64,000 bases of DNA from Nematostella vectensis (GCF_932526225.1 NC_064040.1:8892865-8956864); one strand, 5' to 3'. Counted from the first letter of the stretch, positions 1-12,700 are shown. Numbers and translations: made by a program. Notes: generated by a model from the letters alone, not told the origin.

Positions 1-2206
1 AAGAGAAAGGAGCTTCTTAGTAAGAGACAGGGGCTTCTTAGTAAGAGACAGGGGCTTCTTAGTAAGAGACAGGGGCTTCTTAGTAAGAGACAGGAGCTTC
101 TTAGTAAGAGACAGGCGCTTCTTAGTAAGAGACAGGAGGTTCTTAGTATGAGACAGGAGCTTCTTAGTAAGAGACAGGGGCTTCTTAGTAAGAGACAGGA
201 GGTTCTTAGTAAGAGAAAGGAGCTTCTTAGTAAGAGAAAGGAGCTTCTTAGTAAGAGACAGGGGCTTCTTAGTAAGAGACAGGAGCTTCTTAGTAAGAGA
301 CACGAGCTTCTTAGTAAGAGACTGGAGCTTCTTAGTAAGGGACAGGAGCTTCTTAGTAAGAGACAGGAGCTTCTTAGTAAGGGACAGGAGCTTCTTAGTA
401 AGAGAAAGGAGCTTCTTAGTAAGAGACTGGAGCTTCTTAGTAAGAGACAGGAGCTTCTTAGTAAGAGACAGGAGCTTCTTAGTAAGAGACTGGAGCTTCT
501 TAGTAAGAGACAGGAGCTTCTTAGTAAGAGACAGGAGCTTCTTAGTAAGAGACAGGGGCTTCTTAGTAAGAGACAGGAGGTTCTTAGTATGAGACAGGAG
601 CTTCTTAGTAAGGGACAGGAGCTTCTTAGTAAGAGAAAGGAGGTTCTTAGTAAGAGACAGGGGCTTCTTAGTAAGAGACAGGAGGTTCTTAGTAAGAGAA
701 AGGAGCTTCTTAGTAAGAGAAAGGAGCTTCTTAGTAAGAGACAGGGGCTTCTTAGTAAGAGACAGGAGCTTCTTAGTAAGAGACAGGAGCTTCTTAGTAA
801 GAGACAGGAGCTTCTTAGTAAGGGACAGGAGCTTCTTAGTAAGGAACTGGAGGTTCTTAGTATGAGACACGAGCTTCTTAGTAAGAGACAGGCGCTTCTT
901 AGTAAGAGAAAGGAGCTTCTTAGTAAGGAACTGGAGGTTCTTAGTATGAGACACGAGCTTCTTAGTATGAGACAGGGGCTTCTTAGTAAGAGAAAGGAGC
1001 TTCTTAGTAAGAGACAGGAGCTTCTAAGTAAGAGACAGGGGCTTCTTAGTAAGAGACAGGAGGTTCTTAGTATGAGACAGGAGCTTCTTAGTAAGGGACA
1101 GGAGCTTCTTAGTAAGAGAAAGGAGGTTCTTAGTAAGAGACAGGGGCTTCTTAGTAAGAGACAGGAGGTTCTTAGTAAGAGAAAGGAGCTTCTTAGTAAG
1201 AGAAAGGAGCTTCTTAGTAAGAGACAGGGGCTTCTTAGTAAGAGACAGGAGCTTCTTAGTAAGAGACAGGAGCTTCTTAGTAAGAGACAGGAGCTTCTTA
1301 GTAAGGGACAGGAGCTTCTTAGTAAGGAACTGGAGGTTCTTAGTATGAGACACGAGCTTCTTAGTAAGAGACAGGAGCTTCTTAGTAAGGGACAGGAGCT
1401 TCTTAGTAAGGAACTGGAGGTTCTTAGTATGAGACACGAGCTTCTTAGTAAGAGACAGGCGCTTCTTAGTAAGGGACAGGAGCTTCTTAGTAAGAGAAAG
1501 GAGGTTCTTAGTAAGAGACAGGGGCTTCTTAGTAAGAGACAGGAGGTTCTTAGTAAGAGAAAGGAGCTTCTTAGTAAGAGAAAGGAGCTTCTTAGTAAGA
1601 GACAGGGGCTTCTTAGTAAGAGACAGGAGCTTCTTAGTAAGAGACACGAGCTTCTTAGTAAGAGACTGGAGCTTCTTAGTAAGGGACAGGAGCTTCTTAG
1701 TAAGAGACAGGAGCTTCTTAGTAAGGGACAGGAGCTTCTTAGTAAGAGACAGGAGCTTCTTAGTAAGAGACAGGAGCTTCTTAGTAAGAGACTGGAGCTT
1801 CTTAGTAAGAGACAGGAGCTTCTTAGTAAGAGACAGGAGCTTCTTAGTAAGGGACAGGAGCTTCTTAGTAAGAGAAAGGAGCTTCTTAGTAAGAGACTGG
1901 AGCTTCTTAGTAAGAGACTGGAGCTTCTTAGTAAGGGACAGGAGCTTCTTAGTAAGAGAAAGGAGCTTCTTAGTAAGAGAAAGGAGCTTCTTAGTAAGAG
2001 AAAGGAGCTTCTTAGTAAGAGACAGGAGCTTCTTAGTAAGAGACAGGAGCTTCTTAGTAAGAGACAGGAGCTTCTTAGTAAGGGACAGGAGCTTCTTAGT
2101 AAGGGACAGGAGCTTCTTAGTAAGAGACTGGAGCTTCTTAGTAAGAGACACGAGCTTCTTAGTAAGAGACACGAGCTTCTTAGTTAGAGACAGGAGCTTC
2201 TTAGTA
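1..2206. repeat. Minisatellite, 21-bp unit
   Basis: About 105 tandem copies of a 21-bp unit (consensus CTTCTTAGTAAGAGACAGGAG, with single-base variants) run from the left edge to about 2206, so the true left end is outside the window. Because 21 is a multiple of three, one frame stays open on each strand and gives a 7-residue repeat (KRQELLS on +, LTKKLLS on -). I do not regard either as a protein. Variant blocks recur 483 bp apart (23 units; for example the TATGAG variant at 588 and 1071), so segments of the array were themselves duplicated. Each unit contains TTAGTAAGAG, which resembles a weak 5' splice site. It probably lies in an upstream intron of the polycystin gene, but no flanking exon is visible to prove this. 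Confidence 0.95.
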
Positions 2207-3180
2207 TGGTGTACTAATGTGCTATTTGTCCACCGAGTTGAGAAAGAGGAGAAGGGGTAAAGCTTCGATGCTTTGGTGTGGTTGTAGTTGTGGTGTGGCA
2301 TGTCAGATGATACGGTAAAGTGTAGCATGATATTATTGTGTGTTATGAGATTGCGTGCTGTGCGGTTTTACGTCTTTCTCTGTGGAATTGCGTGCTTTTT
2401 TGTTTGTCGTGGTGCAGCGTGCTGTTGCTATAGTAACGCGGTATGGCCGTTATGTTGTGTACTATTTTATCTGTTGTGTTCACGTGTAGTTTCACGTGGT
2501 TGGTACAGGTCATGTGGTTTGATGGCGTAGTGTGACGTCATCTAGTCGTGCCCAAACTGAAATGACAAAGTGGAGTTATTCTCTTTAAATTTCAGATGAA
2601 CGCGAAAAAGAACGCAGAGCTTCTTCGTAGAAGACTCGCAGTTTCTCCAGAAACGGCTTCTAAGGTGGGCTAACCAGAACACGGAGAATTAATGCACTGA
2701 TTGTGCACGGGATGTCCACCATTCGCATGAATAGCCACATGGAGATTCGCACAGTCTGCGCGCGCGCTTTTATCGGTTGGTCAAAAACAAAAAATACATG
2801 AAATAAGGAAAATAATCCCCGAAGTTCTTCCACTTTCTTCTTTAAAACCAGATTAGAAATAAAGCTTATTCTCTCCTTTTTCCAGTGGCTTGTTTATTTT
2901 TCTTGTATCTTGTATTTTAGGGGGGTAGATTGGGACAATGACATGAATATACATTCTTGCGCATAGGGTGAACAGCTTGTGGATAAACAAGTTTCTCTGC
3001 CACCGTACCAGTAACTGTTTTATCGGGAAACTCTTCCGGAACCAGTCGACTTTAGATAATCTCTGCTGCCAGCCGCCATTTTGTCATCCTAGCAGAATGA
3101 CCAAGTGGCGAGGAAAGGTCCATTTCCATCGTCTGATTTTGGGATGCTGTTGGTTATAATTTCGATAACGATAATTTCGA
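2207..3180. other. Non-repetitive stretch with one possible exon
   Basis: Between the 21-bp array and an inverted-repeat element I see no confident gene. The only coding candidate is the short exon at 2596-2664, listed separately. Segment 3074-3160 resembles 24033-24115 and may be an old interspersed repeat. Confidence 0.4.
2596..2664 (+). CDS. Possible upstream exon of the polycystin gene
   Basis: A 69-bp open segment follows a good acceptor (AAATTTCAG) and ends at AAG|GTGGGC. It reads 23 residues beginning MNAKKNAELLRRRL and leaves phase 0. The next confident exon, at 3641, can be read in phase 0. The lysine/leucine/arginine-rich peptide would fit helical REJ-region sequence but has no diagnostic motif, and the donor is weak. 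This is a candidate only. Confidence 0.25.
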
Positions 3181-3583
3181 AATACGAGCAGCAAAGTCGT
3201 ACAACTTTTGTGGCAGCATTTGCGTTTTACTACCGGCGCGCCAACTTTTGTCGCAGCAAAAGATAGACTTGTTCTTGCTGTTGATCCGCCATCATTTTCC
3301 TTCGTGACACTGACGTGTGACTTTCGTTCAACCAATCACAAACCTTATTGCAATTCCTTGCGTATGCTTGACGTCTTTTTGCTGCGAGACAAGTTGGGTT
3401 GATGTAGTAATACGGGCTACATCTCCGAGTTTTGTTGCAAAAAGCATAACCATCTACTTTCTGCAGGAAACTATTTCAACTTGCAATAAAAAAAATGCTG
3501 CAACAAAAGTTCAACAAAACTTTCAAACTTTTTTTTTGCAGCAATGCTGCCACAAAATTTGTACGATTTTGCTGCTCGTATTA
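3181..3583. mobile_element. MITE-like element with terminal inverted repeats
   Basis: The left end (about 3181-3222) starts AATACGAGCAGCAAAG. The right end (about 3541-3583) is its approximate reverse complement, ending TTTTGCTGCTCGTATT. Inner segments (AACTTTTGTCGCAGCAAAAG near 3243; GCTGCGAGACAAGTTGG near 3380) are also complementary. At about 400 bp and without coding capacity, this is a non-autonomous DNA transposon or fold-back element. It lies only about 58 bp upstream of the polycystin exon at 3641. The target-site duplication is not clear. Confidence 0.65.
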
Positions 3584-3640
3584 CCGTACCTTTAAGGAAA
3601 ATGATAAGCATCACTATGCTCCGACCATTTCTGTTTCTAG

Positions 3641-3766
3641 TTGAAGGACTCAATCATTGATCAGATGGAGGACATGCCAATTGACAGCTTACAACACGTG
3701 ACACAAATCGTCTCTTTGGTAAACCTCGCAACGGGACAGAAGGAGGAGTTGTCACTCATCACACAG
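3641..3766 (+). CDS. Polycystin exon: REJ/GAIN-region helix
   Basis: Acceptor TTCTGTTTCTAG, donor CACAG|GTAGGC, 42 codons, phase 0 at both ends. The peptide contains QIVSLVNLATGQKEELS, which matches the conserved A/L-ATxxxxELS pattern of the region before the GPS in PKD1-family proteins. This is the first exon I assign with confidence; the incoming phase depends on an upstream exon that is uncertain. Confidence 0.85.
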
Positions 3767-6700
3767 GTAGGCGTGGTCATCAAAACACACAGTTTGTTGT
3801 TACAGAAAAGATCAGTACGGTAGAAATTGGCCGGGAGGGAGGGGGGTAAGCTGGCGCGTTCCTTTCTTGTTGGTGTTGTTTTCTTATCGTCGTAACTTTT
3901 TTGTCGTTGCTTTTTTGTCGCTTATTTCTTCGCTTCGTTAATTTCTGGTCGCTGCTGCTGTTGTCACCACAGGGTTGTTTTCGGATCTTGTATTTTGTGG
4001 TTTGACTATATCATAATTCTCGTTGTATCCTAGGAAAAATCCCTTGATATGCTAACACGTGCCATGGACTACATGAGGTCACGAATGGGTAACGACACTC
4101 TTACGGAACTGGAGCAGAACATAGCCAACTCATTCCTTACCAGTATGAGCAATCTTCTGACCGTGCTTTCCGACGGCGCGCTCATGTTCGCTAAGGGGCC
4201 CAAGTACAGCATTCAGCAGCTACGCAAGGTAAGAACGAGGGGGGAGGGTTGGGTATAGGTGCGCAAGGTAAGAACGAGAGGGGAGGGTTGGGTATAGGTG
4301 CGCGAGGTGACAAGACGGGAGGTGTGAGGGTAGGTGCGCAAGGTAACAAGACCAGGGGAGTTGTGGGAGTATGTGCGCAAGGTAACAAGACCAGGGGGAG
4401 GTTTGAGGGTAGGTGCGCAAGGTAACAAGACCAGGGGGAGGTTTGAGGGTAGGTGCGCAAGGTAACAAGATCAGGGGGGAGGGGTGGGGGTAGATTTGCA
4501 AGGTAATGAGACCAGGGGGAGGGGTGTGAGGTTAGATGCGCAAAGTAGAAAGACTGGGAATGAGGGGTAGGGATAGAAGCGCAAGGCAAAAAGGCCAAGA
4601 GGTAGATGCGCAAGATAACAAAACCAGGGGGAGTGGTGGGGGTAGATATGAAAGGTAACAAGACAAGGGGGGATGGGTCTGGGTAGATGCGCAAGATAAC
4701 AAGACCAGGGGGAGAGGTGGTGGAGTTAGATACGCAAGGTAACAAGGGGGGATTGGTGGGTAGTAGATGCGCAAGGTAGCAAAACAAGGGGGTGGGGTAG
4801 ATGCACAAGGTAACAAGACCAGGGGGAGAGGTGGTGGAGTTAGATACGCAAGGTAACAAGGGGGGATTGGTGGGTAGTAGATGCGCAAGGTAGCAAAACA
4901 AGGGGGTGGGGTAGATGCACAAGGTAACAAGACCAGGGGGAGAGGTGGTGGAGTTAGATACGCAAGGTAACAAGGGGGGATTGGTGGGTAGTAGATGCGC
5001 AAGGTAGCAAAACAAGGGGGGTGGGGTAGATGCACAAGGTAACAAGACCAGGGGGAGAGGTGGTGGAGTTAGATACGCAAGGTAACAAGGGGGGATTGGT
5101 GGGTAGTAGATGCGCAAGGTAGCAAAACAAGGGGGTGGGGTAGATGCACAAGGTAACAAGACCAGGGGGAGGGGGGAAGGGGCTAGGGGGCTCAAACATT
5201 TGGGCTAAATGTCTCTTTCTTCCAAACGTTGAAAACACAATGATAAAGGCCTTCACACATTTAACACTGCTGAAGTTTTAGTTTTCAAGTATCCTGTGCA
5301 ATAATAATCCCATAATGCATTAAACTGTTGTAAAATGTTCGACTTTATGCCGTAAATGTACGTGAGCACGCCTAGGACGCAATAAGAAGTCCTTAACAAC
5401 ACGCGAAAATTCTCTACGTTTTTTCATCCAGAGCAAAGAACTGACAAAGAAAGCCGTCCTGCAATTAAGGAAACTCGGCAACAGCATCTTGCGCACCAAG
5501 GTGTTAGACGAGGACCCTAGCGTGTACAGCTCGCGGTCGATCTCACTCATCCTATCCAAGAACTCCCCTTCCTCGCTCGAGGGCATGTCCGGACGCGCCC
5601 TCAAGACGTCCAATAACGAGGTGAACTTTCCTGCGCTTGGGGGCGTCATGGAAATGCAAAACATCAGTCGGACGGATACTCTTCAGTCAAAGGTAGCGTA
5701 TAAGGCCTACTTTTAAAAGGTTGGGTTTTCACTATGCCGGGTTTTCACTAGGCCGGGTTTTCACTAAGCCGGGTTTTTACTAAGCCGGGTTTTCACTATG
5801 CCGGGTTTTCAATAGGCCGGGTTTTACTAAGCCGGGTTTTCACTAAGCCGAGTTTTCACTAGATCGGGCTTTCACTAGGGAAGGAAACGGAGAATAAAGC
5901 GGAGACGTAAGATTTTACACGCGTGTGAAAATCAGCGCGGTCGAAACGCACGCGGGGAAGGAACGTAGCTGTTCCACTTGTGTTTTCATGGCGCAGATTT
6001 TCACAAGCGCGTAAGCTACTAAGTCTACACTTGATTCTCCGTTTTCTTCCTTAATGAAAACCCGCCTTACAGCTTCTTTGAGATGTTTAAAAAAGGCTTG
6101 AAAAAAGTTGAGAATTTTCGGTAAGAGACATTCCGTAGGGGATAGGGATTGTCATTCGTTCCTCCCTCGCTGGAGTTAAAATAGAAAAAAAGGGAATTCA
6201 CAGTATATTATTTTCAAGCTAGCCGCCTAGAAGGTTCTAATCAAACATGTCGCATCTTTGTATAATAAAGTATTTATTTTATTTCCTCGCAGTGCGGAGA
6301 AACAATTATTCAGTTCAACGAAGCGCAACAGCTAAAATTCAAATTTTAGATATCTTTTATTCGGTAGAAGATCAAATAGAATATGAAAGCTATGATTGGA
6401 AATAGGACGATAATAATTATTTGTAGCTCTCTATAAATCTTTGTTGCGATTTTCGAGTCGTGCAAGAAAGCTTTAACATCTTCGCTGTTGACATTTTCAT
6501 AGGGAAAGAAAATTTCAGGCTCCGCCATTTCTAAAAATCGACAAAGTGGCGCCCAACCCTGCTCCATTTTGAATACTAATAGCTTATCTTTAGGTATGAC
6601 GTTCTTAACTCTTTCGTTGTGCTCTCTGTAAGCTTTCTTGTTTAAAATAGCAGCGTTAGGATTCGTAGATTTGAAAGCTGCATTCATCATATCAGACATC

Positions 6701-9700
6701 ATTCTGGACATCTTCCAACCAGTAGGAGTCAACAGAAACCCCAACATTACTCTTAGACTCATGGCCTCTTTCAGTACCTTCTGATTCCATAACAAAGACT
6801 CGTACCATACGTCCGCATTATCGCGCACAGATAAAATAACTTTAGCTTCTGGGAAAGCATAGTGCAGTTCTTCATACCAGAACATCGGGGGAACGTCTGT
6901 GGCTGCATCAACGTCCTTGTACATGCGGTAAAGGTCGGGCATTTTGCTCGTCTCAAATGCCTGGATCCATTCCTCCATGTGGTAGATGCAGTGCTCGTCT
7001 GCATCGTAGACTTTTAATCCGAGAATACGTAAAGCTTTAGCTAAGCTTTTGGTCCCAGTTTTGGGCATGCCAGCACATATCACCTTCATTACCTGCAACT
7101 TTCAAACCTTCTTCATTATTCACAAGAGTTTCGTCCACATCTGACTCTGAGTACACTGCCAATTATTTCTAAGGGAAAAGCAGCTACCGTTAACAATGCG
7201 CTTTTGTTTAGGATGCACTTCAGTTATGTATCACTCAACATGAAATTGCGTTTTATGGGTTTTAGAATTAATTTAATGCTCTAATGACTTGACAATATTC
7301 CGAACGCTTTTTTTTAGATGAATAGAATCAGTGCTAGGAAATGACCTACGGATTAATATCAGTATTTTCTTGACAGTTACAGTTTATGGTCTGCTTACAA
7401 ACTCACACACTTTTTCTTCTCTTCTTCCCGCCGTCTGACATCCTCTTTCTGGTTTTCATATGACGTCATGGATGACTATACCCGGATGAGCAGTCTGCGA
7501 TATCTTCGATTGTTAGTTTATGTTTCTTGTCACTATCTTTCTTGTTGTATGTTATAGCCTACATGCAAGCATTTGGTAGTGTTTTCACCCGAAAACCCCA
7601 CCTGAATTTTGAGCCAAGATGGCAGCTACGATTGTTCGAGGTTGTTTTTCGTGTTTAAACACTTGCAAACGTCGGCATGAGGGCAATTGTTGTGGTTATT
7701 CCTACCTTCTTTACTCATAAGTAGATGATGGAACGATATTAGCTCAAACAACAATGTGCATTTATAATCAGCTTTTAATAAAAATAATTAAGAATATTTT
7801 TTCAATTACAACTAGCCGCTTCTAATTTCTCAATTCACTTTCAGATAATAATGTTCGCAGAGAACCCGTTCACCTGGCACAAAAGTAACTTGCTTGTGAA
7901 ATCTTGGGCTATTGATATCAGCTTGTACACGGGATTAGGGAAATATATGTCGGTGAACAATCTCACAAAGCCTGTTGGGATATTCATCCCTGAAGACACG
8001 CCTTACCGGAAAAGTCTTACAGAACATTACTTCATCAAACCAACACACAACATATCGGCGATAGAGAACATTCGTTACCACCGCTTCAATATTCCAAACT
8101 CACACTCTACAGTCTCAATCAAGTTGTTTCCTTCCCGTGGGAAGAGACTTGAAGTGTTCATCGGTGCGAGGGAAAGGCCGTTACCTTGGAATAGTAACTA
8201 CAGCACAATCATTCCCGATAGATCCAAGTGCGCAAGAACCAGCGCGGGCTTATTCAACTGCAGGAAGGATGCTTACGAAGTGCAGCTTAGCAGCAACTTG
8301 ACTGGCTTTATCGGGGTTCACTTTATTGGGATTAGATACTTCGTGCAGAGTCGCGGCCGTGGCCGGCGGTCCTTGTGCGGAGAGGGGAAAAGACACCGGC
8401 GGTCGATATGTATAGGTAAGGAAGAGGGTTCAAAACACAGGCGGTCGATATGTATAGGTAAGTGAAAGGCATCAAGAAACAAGTGGTCGATATGTATAGG
8501 TAAGTAAGAGGCATCAAGGCACAAGTGGTCGATATGTATAGGTAAGTAAGAGGGTTCAAGACACAGGCGGTCGATATGTATAGGTAAGGAAGAGGGCTCA
8601 AGACACCGGCGGTCGATATGTATAGGTAAGTGAGAGGCATCAAGACACTAGTGGTCGATATGTATAGGTAAGTAAGAGGCATCAAGAGACAAGTGGTCGA
8701 TATGTATAGGTAAGTAAGAGGCATCAAGACACAAGTGGTCGGTATGTATAGGTAAGTGAAAGGCATCAAGACACAAGTGGTCGATATGTATAGGTAAGTG
8801 AAAGGCATCAAGAAACAAGTGGTCTATATGTACAGGTAAGTAAGAGGCATCAAGGCACAAGTGGTCGATATGTATAGGTAAGTGAGAGGCATCAAGACAC
8901 AAGTGGTCGATATGTATAGGTAAGTGAGAGTGGTCGAGACACAAGTGGTCAATATGTACAGGTAAATGAGAGGCATCAAGAAACAAGTGGTTGATATGTA
9001 TAGGTAAGTAAGAGGGTTCAAGACACAGGCGGTCGATATGTATAGGTAAGGAAGAGGGTTCAAGACACAGGCGGTCGATATGTATAGGTAAGTAAGAGGG
9101 TTCAAGACACAGGCGGTCGATATGTATAGGTAAGGAAGAGGGTTCAAGACACAGGCGGTCGATATGTATAGGTAAGTAAGAGGGTTCAAGACACAGGCGG
9201 TCGATATGTATAGGTAAGGAAGAGGGTTCAAGACACAGGCGGTCGATATGTATAGGTAAGGAAGAGGGTTCAAGACACCGGCGGTCGATATGTATAGGTA
9301 AGTGAGAGGCATCAAGACACTAGTGGTCGATATGTATAGGTAAGTAAGAGGCATCAAGAGACAAGTGGTCGATATGTATAGGTAAGTGAGAGGCATCAAG
9401 ACACAAGTGGTCGATATGTACAGGTAAGTGAGAGTGGTCGAGACACAAGTGATCGATATGTACAGGTAAGTGAGAGTGGTCGAGACACAAGTGGTCAATA
9501 TGTACAGGTAAGTGAGAGTGGTCGAGACACAAGTGGTCGATATGTACAGGTAAGTGAGAGTGGTCGAGACACAAGTGGTCAATATGTACAGGTAAGTGAG
9601 AGTGGTCGAGACACAAGTGGTCGATATGTACAGGTAAGTGAGAGTGGTCGAGACACAATTGATCGATATGTATAGGTAAGTGAGAGTGGTCGAGACACAA

Positions 9701-12700
9701 GTGGTCGATATGTATAGGTAAGTGAGAGGCATCAAGACACAAGTGGTCGATATGTACAGGTAAGTGAGAGTGGTCGAGACACAAGTGATCGATATGTACA
9801 GGTAAGTGAGAGGCATCAAGACACAAGTGGTCGATATGTACAGGTAAGTGAGAGTGGTCGAGACACAAGTGATCGATATGTATAGGTAAGTGAGAGGCAT
9901 CAAGACACAAGTGGTCGATATGCACAGGTAAGTAACAGGCATCAAGACACAAGTGGTCGATATGTACAGGTAAGTGAGAGTGGTCGAGACACAAGTGGTC
10001 GATATGTACAGGTAAGTGAGAGTGGTCGAGACACAAGTGGTCGATATGTACAGGTTAGTGAGAGTGGTCGAGACACAAGTGGTCGATATGTATAGGTAAG
10101 TGAGAGTGGTCCAGACACAAGTGGTCGATATGTGTAGGTAAGTGAGAGTGGCCGAGACACAAGTGGTCGATATGTATAGGTAAGTGAGAGGCATCAAGAC
10201 ACAAGTGGTCGATATGTACAGGTAAGTGAGAGTGGTCGAGACACAAGTGATCGATATGTACAGGTAAGTGAGAGTGGTCGAGACACAAGTGGTCAATATG
10301 TACAGGTAAGTGAGAGTGGTCGAGACACAAGTGGTCGATATGTACAGGTAAGTGAGAGTGGTCGAGACACAAGTGGTCAATATGTACAGGTAAGTGAGAG
10401 TGGTCGAGACACAAGTGGTCGATATGTATAGGTAAGTGAGAGGCATCAAGACACAAGTGGTCGATATGTATAGGTAAGTGAGAGGCATCAAGACACAAGT
10501 GGTCGATATGCACAGGTAAGTAACAGGCATCAAGACACAAGTGGTCGATATGTACAGGTAAGTGAGAGTGGTCGAGACACAAGTGGTCGATATGTACAGG
10601 TAAGTGAGAGTGGTCGAGACACAAGTGGTCGATATGTACAGGTTAGTGAGAGTGGTCGAGACACAAGTGGTCGATATGTATAGGTAAGTGAGAGTGGTCC
10701 AGACACAAGTGGTCGATATGTGTAGGTAAGTGAGAGTGGCCGAGACACAAGTGGTCGATATGTATAGGTAAGTGAGAGGCATCAAGACACAAGTGGTCGA
10801 TATGTATAGGTAAGTGAGAGGCATCAAGACACAAGTGGTCGATATGTACAGGTAAGTGAGAGTGGTCGAGACACAAGTGGTCAATATGTACAGGTAAGTG
10901 AGAGTGGTCGAGACACAAGTGGTCGATATGTACAGGTAAGTGAGAGTGGTCGAGACACAAGTGGTCAATATGTACAGGTAAGTGAGAGTGGTCGAGACAC
11001 AAGTGGTCAATATGTACAGGTAAGTGAGAGTGGTCGAGACACAATTGGTCAATATGTACAGGTAAGTGAGAGTGGTCGAGACACAAATGGTCGATATGTA
11101 CAGGTAAGTGAGAGTGGTCGAGACACAAGTGGTCGATATGTACAGGTAAGTGAGAGTGGTCGAGACACAAGTGGTCAATATGTACAGGTAAGTTTGAGAA
11201 AGGAGCTCCGTGGAGCGAGGGGTCGGTCACGGCTAAATGTATAAGCAAGGGTAAGAGAATTATCAACAATTAGGTTGTAAAAAAGGTTGTAATGTAATAT
11301 AAAAAGTATAAAAAGTAATGTAATATAAATATAAAAAGTAATGTAATATAAAAAGTATAAAAAGTAATGTAATATAAATATAAAAAGTAATGTAACATAA
11401 ATATAAGGCTCGAGTATATGTGTAGACCTAATCAAATGATGCTTGCTTAGGTGTTAAAGAGAAGCCAACTATGCCAGTACCGACAAAAGTTATCCGACCA
11501 CGCTACAACGCCACAACCGACGTCAATTACAACCTGTCAATATCCCTCTCATCATGCATGTACTGGTCAGAGCGGGAGGATCGCTGGACACAGAACGGCT
11601 GTAAGGTAAATGACACGGCCCCCCCCCCCCCCCCCCCCGCCCAACCTCACCCTAAGGCCCTGGCCAAACGAGGACACATGTTGCCGGAAACATGTTGTCC
11701 GCGCGCGTTTCCTTAATGTTTCCCAGTTTGGCCACCACGGAAACATTGTTGCGCGACACAAATTTTGTGTCCAGGACACAAAAAAATTTTCCACAGCGAG
11801 GGAGAAACATTTCATGTTTCCAGCGCGTGGAAACATTGTTTCCCGAATGTATCCTCGTTTGGCCACGCAAGGCAACATTTGCTAGGCTCGTTGCCTGGCA
11901 ACACTCGCGGTGTACCAAATCAAAATGGCGCACGAAGATGTCGTTGTTGTGCAGAAAAGACCAAAGAAATAGGAAAGGCTCTGGACAGACGAAATAGAGC
12001 GTTTGATTGTGTCTTACGAATATAGGAAATGTCTATGGGACATATCCAACAAACAAGAGATATTATCAAGTTCGGAATAATATAATAGTGCGAAGACAAC
12101 TAAATTTTCAATTTTCTCTGGTAACTTGACAGATAAGAAATAAAGAATGGAGCAATTTTTAAGCAAAAATGTTTTTCATGTTTCGTTATTTTCACGCGTG
12201 CGCTAAAGAATAGCGTCATTTCAAATGAGCGCGCGCTGTTTTTGAATTTTATCACATTTTTTTATCGTTGTTGCCGTAGAAAACTACTCCCAAGAAGCTC
12301 GCGTGATTGCCTTGTGGATACAGAACATTATTTTCAACTTAGAATTGATCAACGTTAATCTACGGGTCTGCCTTTTCGATATTTACGGAGCTCTGTACTT
12401 GACGTGGACAGTGCGCGTGGAGCTGCAGAGGAAACATGTTTCCCGATGTTTCGTGTCCGTTTGGCCACCCGCAGGAACATTTAGGAAACATGTTTCCCCA
12501 ATGTTTCCGGCAACATGTGTCCTCGTTTGGCCAGGGCCTAACACACACACGTCAATATACATTCATAAGACTCTTGTAGAGGCAACGCTACACACACACG
12601 TCAATATACCTGCAACGCTACACACACACGTCAATTTAGATTCACAAGACTCTTGTAGAGGCAACGCTACACACACGTCAATATACATTCACAAGACTCT

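Noticed and set aside
148-2187. 679-codon open frame of KRQELLS repeats
   Set aside because: Produced by the 21-bp minisatellite; the opposite strand is open too, and there is no non-repeat domain or start context.
8824-11178. 784-codon minus-strand frame (TTLTYLYIS repeats)
   Set aside because: Antisense shadow of the 42-bp intronic minisatellite; several overlapping frames are open equally.
8385-11195. CRISPR-like repeat-spacer array
   Set aside because: Units are contiguous and homogenised with no unique spacers, and the genome is eukaryotic.
11610-12025. Overlapping frames on both strands over the Harbinger element
   Set aside because: They arise from the sub-terminal repeats; only the MADF-like stretch is meaningful.
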